Shown here piece after piece: positions 37,475-41,357 of a DNA stretch of 41,357 nucleotides. Position numbers and translations under genes: made by a program. How positions within the stretch are numbered: position 1 is the stretch's first letter; each line of letters begins with the position of its first letter. The notes beneath the pieces were generated by a model, which saw nothing but the letters and a program-made list of their open reading frames with translations, searched no databases and was not told the origin of the DNA. Origin of the DNA: a virus. The stretch spans positions 1-41,357 of IMG/VR virus record IMGVR_UViG_3300020470_000045; one strand, written 5' to 3'.

Positions 37475-38112
37475 GCTGATTTTATCCCATATAAACTAAA
37501 TGTGCCTTGAGCAATATTGCCACTTCCTGCTTGAAATTTTAAATGATTTATTGACTCTCTATTTGAATTAGATGTGCCTATGATTTTTGAACCACCTGTC
37601 CACCAATAGTCATTACCAGTATTATGACCACCATCATTGTCGTGTGCATTATGACAACTATAATACATTGCTTTAAAACCAGTAGTTTGCCTTAAACCAA
37701 TAAACATCAAGTCTGCACTCAAACCTTTATTTGCAGTGTTCTCTGTTCCAGCACCTATTTGTATTTTATATTCACTATTCCCATTTGTTCCAGCATTACC
37801 AAAAGCATTAGAAGCCTTCATGTCATGGTATTGCATATTTTGTTCAATAAGAATGTCGTAAGTTGAACCATTGTCATCAGAAGGAAAAACAAAAAGAGAT
37901 TGACCATTTGTTGATGGTGCATAAAATCTAATGGTAACTCTGTAGTCCATATATGTATCAGTAATTAAAGATGAACTAAAAGATACATTTGCTACAGCAG
38001 AAGAAACTGTAGTTGTGTTAAGATGAACCATTCCAAATGTATCAGTAAGTTTAGAACTCGGTACAGTACTAGAAGTGCCTAATAGGGTTGCAAGTTTCAG
38101 TGCATTACTCAT
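37471..38112 (-). CDS. Tail fibre-associated beta protein
   Basis: A 213-residue, strand-rich protein with Ser/Thr/Asn-rich composition (MSNALKLATLLGTSSTVPSS; FSSSLITDTYMDYRVTIRFY; GTFSLYGIKSA). It starts in an ATGA overlap with the S74 fibre gene and ends in an ATGA overlap with the chaperone-like gene. It resembles receptor-tip or fibre-decoration proteins of marine phages, in which a beta-sandwich follows a short N-terminal linker. Specific role unknown. Confidence 0.7.
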   Translation of the reverse strand: MSNALKLATLLGTSSTVPSSKLTDTFGMVHLNTTTVSSAVANVSFSSSLITDTYMDYRVTIRFYAPSTNGQSLFVFPSDDNGSTYDILIEQNMQYHDMKASNAFGNAGTNGNSEYKIQIGAGTENTANKGLSADLMFIGLRQTTGFKAMYYSCHNAHDNDGGHNTGNDYWWTGGSKIIGTSNSNRESINHLKFQAGSGNIAQGTFSLYGIKSA

Positions 38113-39743
38113 GCTTCCTCCAATGTCTTTACTTTGGCTTCTAATGTTTCTATTCTTGCCATTGCTTCCTGTAAGGCTTTAACTGCTTTCATGTAAAGTA
38201 TAGATTGTTTAATACCTTTAACTTTAGATTTTACTTCTTTAACATCTCCAACTTTCTTATTTTCTGGAATAGTGTCACCATCTTCATACAAAGTGCCAAA
38301 TTCTGGAGTTTGTCTTATTTGACTAGCATCTGGGTCATACTCTTTTACAAGACTAGGACAAACTTTTTCTAATTCTTGTGCAACAACACCTAATTCTTTT
38401 TTCTTTCCTTCACCATAAACAGCAACGTCATCTTTCTTTTCATAGTTTACAAACCTTATTGCTTTCAAATCATCCCATTGTGATTTTGCATCAGTAATAT
38501 TTGTTTTTATTCTTTCATCAGAAATTTGTGTATACGTTCCATCATGGTTATACAAATCACCATCTGAATAAATAGTTGCTCTTGTTGTGCCACCCCCATC
38601 AATACATCTTATAAAATAATTGTCAGTATTGTCTGGTGAGGCATTTGTAAATTGAAAATATGCTCCATAAGGAGAAGATGAATGAGTATTTCTAAAATAT
38701 TGTGCAAGAGAATTTAAATTTGTTTCTGCAACCATTTGACCACTTTGTAAATTTAAAGCTAAAGCATTATGCCAAGTAACAGCAGTTCCAGCAGCAGCAC
38801 TATTATTTGTGCCATTCATAAATGTATTCCAACCATTATATGTATCTATATCTTGCCTATAGACATACCCAGAAGCATTATTTCTTACTCTTGAACCATT
38901 ATTATGCCAATTAGCACCGATTTCTGCTACATAAACACCACTATTATCTGTGCTTTGCATCATCAGAGTTTTGCCTACTGCAAGATATGCTTCGTTGTAG
39001 GAACTATGAAAAGAATGAGGTGTACTACTACCGATATGAAAAACTGTACTTACTGTGCCAGTACCATCTAATGTAGCTTTGTCTGAACCACCAACCTTAA
39101 AATGTATTTTATCGTCTGTATCTGCTGTAATAGATGTATCACCATCAGCATCTAATATTAACTCTGTGCCGTTAACATCAACACCATTAAAAGTAGTTGC
39201 ACCAGTGACAGTTCCACCAGCCGTTTTATCTAAGGCATTTGATATTTGTACAGTTTTCCATGCAACAATAACTAATTCATCACTAGTTGTTGCCCCTGAG
39301 CCTAATACTACACTAGTTCCATTAGTTGCAGTAAAATCGCTCTCGTCAAGATGCACTCCATTCAAATAGCAATCGATATTTCCAGTTGTATAAGATAAAG
39401 TTAACGAGTTAGCATCAGCTCCACTAAATGTAGTTTGATTGTTTGTAGCAACATACTTATATCTGGTTGATTGTGTATAAGAAGTTGGAACATCTATTTG
39501 TCTTCCTAAGTATCGGATAACAATTGTATCCCCATTAGGTACGTTCTCAGTAAATGTTATAGAGTTGCCACTTGCAGTATAAGCCGTTACAGGTTCTTGT
39601 ACTACATTTCCGATTGTTACAATTATACTATCAGCATCAGCTACATATTGATCTAATGTAAAAGTTGCCGTAGAGCCATTAGCCGTAGTTATGGTTTGAC
39701 TATGGAGAGTACCATAGTTTGGAGTAGTTCCTATATATGTCAT
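38109..39743 (-). CDS. Tail fibre with C-terminal S74 self-cleaving chaperone
   Basis: A 544-residue fibre. The N-terminal 160 residues have two beta modules with YTASGNSITFTENVPNGDTI and YLNGVHLDESDFTATNG, the attachment repeats common in marine fibre proteins. A beta shaft follows. The C-terminus from residue 405 is an intramolecular chaperone (Peptidase_S74): ISDERIKTNI with the Ser408/Lys413 dyad, then RFVNYEKK, GVVAQELEKVCPSLV and a final coiled coil (ALQEAMARIETLEAKVKTLE). It should trimerise the fibre and then cut itself off before Ser408, as known for the K1F endosialidase family. Confidence 0.92.
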   Translation of the reverse strand: MTYIGTTPNYGTLHSQTITTANGSTATFTLDQYVADADSIIVTIGNVVQEPVTAYTASGNSITFTENVPNGDTIVIRYLGRQIDVPTSYTQSTRYKYVATNNQTTFSGADANSLTLSYTTGNIDCYLNGVHLDESDFTATNGTSVVLGSGATTSDELVIVAWKTVQISNALDKTAGGTVTGATTFNGVDVNGTELILDADGDTSITADTDDKIHFKVGGSDKATLDGTGTVSTVFHIGSSTPHSFHSSYNEAYLAVGKTLMMQSTDNSGVYVAEIGANWHNNGSRVRNNASGYVYRQDIDTYNGWNTFMNGTNNSAAAGTAVTWHNALALNLQSGQMVAETNLNSLAQYFRNTHSSSPYGAYFQFTNASPDNTDNYFIRCIDGGGTTRATIYSDGDLYNHDGTYTQISDERIKTNITDAKSQWDDLKAIRFVNYEKKDDVAVYGEGKKKELGVVAQELEKVCPSLVKEYDPDASQIRQTPEFGTLYEDGDTIPENKKVGDVKEVKSKVKGIKQSILYMKAVKALQEAMARIETLEAKVKTLEEA

Positions 39744-39746
39744 AGT

Positions 39747-40265
39747 TTAACCTTGTATTTCCATTGCTGTTAATGTGGCAATGTAACTTTCATTTAATCC
39801 AGTATCTCTTAAATAGTAAAAAGTTTGTCCGTTAAAGTTATTATATTGAACTTTATATGTAGTAGCACTTGTAGTGCTTGGACTATCTAAAAATTGAGGT
39901 AATACACAATTATAAACAGCATTTACGTCACCAGTGGCTCTACCTCTAATACCAGTGCTTCCTCCAGTTCCAGTATCAAAAGCACCACCAATAGTTGTGC
40001 TACCTCTTACATATTTAAAAGCTACTAAATAAGAAGGTTGATTATGGTCAACACAACCTATTTGACAAGAAACTAATATCTTACTGCTACTAGAACTAGG
40101 TGTAATTGAAACAGATAGATTTCCCAAATCAGCCCAAGTATTTGTAGTTGTATATTCTAAATCAGTAGTATCAGTTGCTTGTTTAACTTGAAGTATAGTG
40201 CCAGATGGCATATTTGTAGCTGCCAAAGTTGAGACTTGATTAGTTCCAATTTTTGATAGTGGCAT
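39747..40265 (-). CDS. Fibre-like beta protein, paralogue A
   Basis: A 172-residue protein starting MPLSKIGTNQVSTLAATNMP SGTILQV, with SVSITPSSSSSKILVSCQIG in the middle and ATLTAMEIQG at the end. This is the frequent small marine fibre domain (P.G.VLQ start, ITPSS.SSKILV strand). It is a paralogue of the 185-residue protein encoded at 40489-41046. It overlaps the small gene upstream by TAATG. Likely a tail decoration or receptor-binding module. Confidence 0.75.
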   Translation of the reverse strand: MPLSKIGTNQVSTLAATNMPSGTILQVKQATDTTDLEYTTTNTWADLGNLSVSITPSSSSSKILVSCQIGCVDHNQPSYLVAFKYVRGSTTIGGAFDTGTGGSTGIRGRATGDVNAVYNCVLPQFLDSPSTTSATTYKVQYNNFNGQTFYYLRDTGLNESYIATLTAMEIQG

Positions 40266-40492
40266 TATAATTTATCCATTTCGGTTTTTATCTGTGACCA
40301 TGTAACACCAAACTTACTTGAGTCATTACTTGTTGTAGCATTATTGTCATCATCTACACTTATAACTTTATGAAACCTAGCTAAGAATTCTGTTTCATTA
40401 GTTGGGTCATCTCCATGAACTGTCCAACCACTAACCTTTAAATTTTTTAATGCTTGTGAAAATTTTCTCACTTTAGCTGTTGGTGTTGTCAT
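40265..40492 (-). CDS. Small unknown protein between fibre paralogues
   Basis: A 75-residue protein (MTTPTAKVRKFSQALKNLKV; FLARFHKVISVDDDNNATTS) with a basic start and an acidic Asn/Asp-rich middle. It is bound to its neighbours by ATGA at its start and TAATG at its end. No family recognised with certainty; the linked position between two paralogous fibre proteins suggests a fibre accessory or chaperone. Confidence 0.65.
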   Translation of the reverse strand: MTTPTAKVRKFSQALKNLKVSGWTVHGDDPTNETEFLARFHKVISVDDDNNATTSNDSSKFGVTWSQIKTEMDKL

Positions 40493-41046
40493 CCTTTTAT
40501 CTCCTGTAATGTAAGAGTAGTTATAGTAGTCGCTGAGTAAAGAGCATCTGCATCTGAATGTTGGCGATTTATGTCTACATCATAAGAACCTGCATCATTT
40601 GGACTACAGGCTTTTATTTTATAAGTTATAGCTGATGTTGTATTTGGATAATCTAATAAAACAATAGTTGGTGTATTTGAACTCCATGAAGTAAGATAGT
40701 TAGTAACAGTATAAAAATGTGCAGCACTTCTTACTCTATTTGAACCTACTTGGTTACCTATCCCTACACCAGTTCCACTTGCATTTTCAATATTAGCATC
40801 ATTTCTAGTTACTTTTATGTCAAAGTGTCCATAACCACTTACTGTAACATAAGCCATTACAAGAATACCACTTGATGTTGCAGATGGTGTAATTGATTTT
40901 GTTAAAACATCTACAAATGATACACTTTCTATTAATTGGGTATCTGTTTTATTTGCTTGTAGTGTTTGTAATACAGAACCAACAGGCATATTAGCTGAAG
41001 ATATGGCTTCACCTATTGATGCATTAGTAATTTTAGATAGTGCCAT
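40489..41046 (-). CDS. Fibre-like beta protein, paralogue B
   Basis: A 185-residue protein starting MALSKITNASIGEAISSANM PVGSVLQ, with SITPSATSSGILVMAYVTVS and a closing TITTLTLQEIKG. The start, the ITPS..SS.ILV strand and the end match the 172-residue paralogue at 39747-40265. AAGGAA stands 9 nt before the ATG. Probably a tail fibre or decoration subunit; duplication followed by divergence is the simple explanation for the pair. Confidence 0.75.
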   Translation of the reverse strand: MALSKITNASIGEAISSANMPVGSVLQTLQANKTDTQLIESVSFVDVLTKSITPSATSSGILVMAYVTVSGYGHFDIKVTRNDANIENASGTGVGIGNQVGSNRVRSAAHFYTVTNYLTSWSSNTPTIVLLDYPNTTSAITYKIKACSPNDAGSYDVDINRQHSDADALYSATTITTLTLQEIKG

Positions 41047-41057
41047 ACTATTATTCC

Positions 41058-41339
41058 TTAACTCGGTTTCGTTGGAAAAGTTACGTTATCCAAATCGGCT
41101 GCTTTTGTTATATCTCTAAGCTCTTGTCTATACTTTCGCCATGCAGTTGCATCACCACCACTATCTGTAAGTGTGTTTATTTTATAGTCAGCTTCTTCTA
41201 ACAATGGTTTTCTTGTATCTCTTAAATTATTTTTTTTACGTTCAGTAGCTCCATCAGCCCAAGCCTTTAATTCGGCTTCTCTTGCTTTAACTTCTTCTGA
41301 AGTCATTTCTACTATTAAGTTATTAACCATTTTTTTCAT
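41058..41339 (-). CDS. Tail fibre assembly chaperone-like protein, copy 1
   Basis: A 93-residue protein with the same pattern as the gene at 37190-37474: DTRKPLLEEADYKINTLTD, WRKYRQELRDITK and VTFPTKPS. Tail assembly chaperone-like (PF16778 type) by motif. Its ATG is preceded by TA, so the sequence reads TAATG. An upstream gene ending YGLKD-stop in that frame would overlap the start, as at many other junctions here, but the window ends 16 bases further on. Confidence 0.75.
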   Translation of the reverse strand: MKKMVNNLIVEMTSEEVKAREAELKAWADGATERKKNNLRDTRKPLLEEADYKINTLTDSGGDATAWRKYRQELRDITKAADLDNVTFPTKPS

Positions 41340-41357
41340 TAGTCTTTAAGCCCATAA

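Noticed and set aside
1-41357. A recognisable lysogeny repressor
   Set aside because: Despite the integrase, no protein with a convincing CI- or Cro-type repressor pattern was found; the 93-residue helix-turn-helix protein lies in the replication operon and cannot be called a repressor from sequence alone.

Overview
The window looks like most of the genome of a tailed marine podovirus with T7-like replication and transcription genes. Base composition is AT-rich (roughly 35-40% GC by eye). Every convincing protein gene lies on the minus strand, and many neighbours are joined by TAATG or ATGA stop/start overlaps. The class II ribonucleotide reductase, the integrase and the general gene content suggest a phage of a marine, probably alphaproteobacterial, host such as SAR11 or a relative. 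That host assignment is inference. The sequence appears to be cut inside a tail gene: the gene at the left edge is incomplete, and the right edge lacks an in-frame continuation typical of its family. The molecule is therefore best read as a circularly permuted genome missing a short piece, not as a closed circle.

Read in the direction of transcription (high to low coordinates), the late region comes first. It starts with tail-fibre genes and small accessory proteins (41.3-36.7 kb). Next come two ejection-type proteins, one with a transglycosylase domain, and a 1628-residue internal protein with a zinc-protease motif (36.6-28.9 kb). Terminase, portal, scaffold, SU10-like major capsid protein and tail adaptor follow (28.9-21.5 kb), then a repeat-rich tail fibre and a lysis cassette of endolysin, holin and membrane protein (21.3-17.9 kb). 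A 425-bp control region (17501-17925) separates these from the early genes.

The early region (17.5-15.8 kb) is six small unknown genes joined by a nearly identical leader. In it the last Gly-Glu-stop codons of one gene form the Shine-Dalgarno of the next. An integrase unit follows, with its own sigma70-like promoter, a 44-bp tRNA-Ser fragment that may be the attachment core, two small genes, the integrase and an intrinsic terminator (15.8-13.97 kb). Then come the T7-type RNA polymerase and a large terminator (13.9-11.0 kb), and the replication genes: SSB, endonuclease I, a helix-turn-helix protein, tRNA-His, primase-helicase, DNA polymerase, exonuclease, a DUF3310 protein and ribonucleotide reductase (11.0-2.6 kb).

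A second non-coding control region (1906-2620) holds an intact tRNA-Ser(GCU) on the plus strand and short motifs shared with the first control region. It leads into the last tail genes (1905-1). The plan fits host RNA polymerase transcribing the early and integration genes, and the phage polymerase then transcribing the replication and structural genes. The main points of interest are the tRNA-fragment/promoter/integrase arrangement with a separate intact tRNA of the same specificity, the repeated gene-junction module, and the pairing of a T7-like replication module with a non-T7 structural module.
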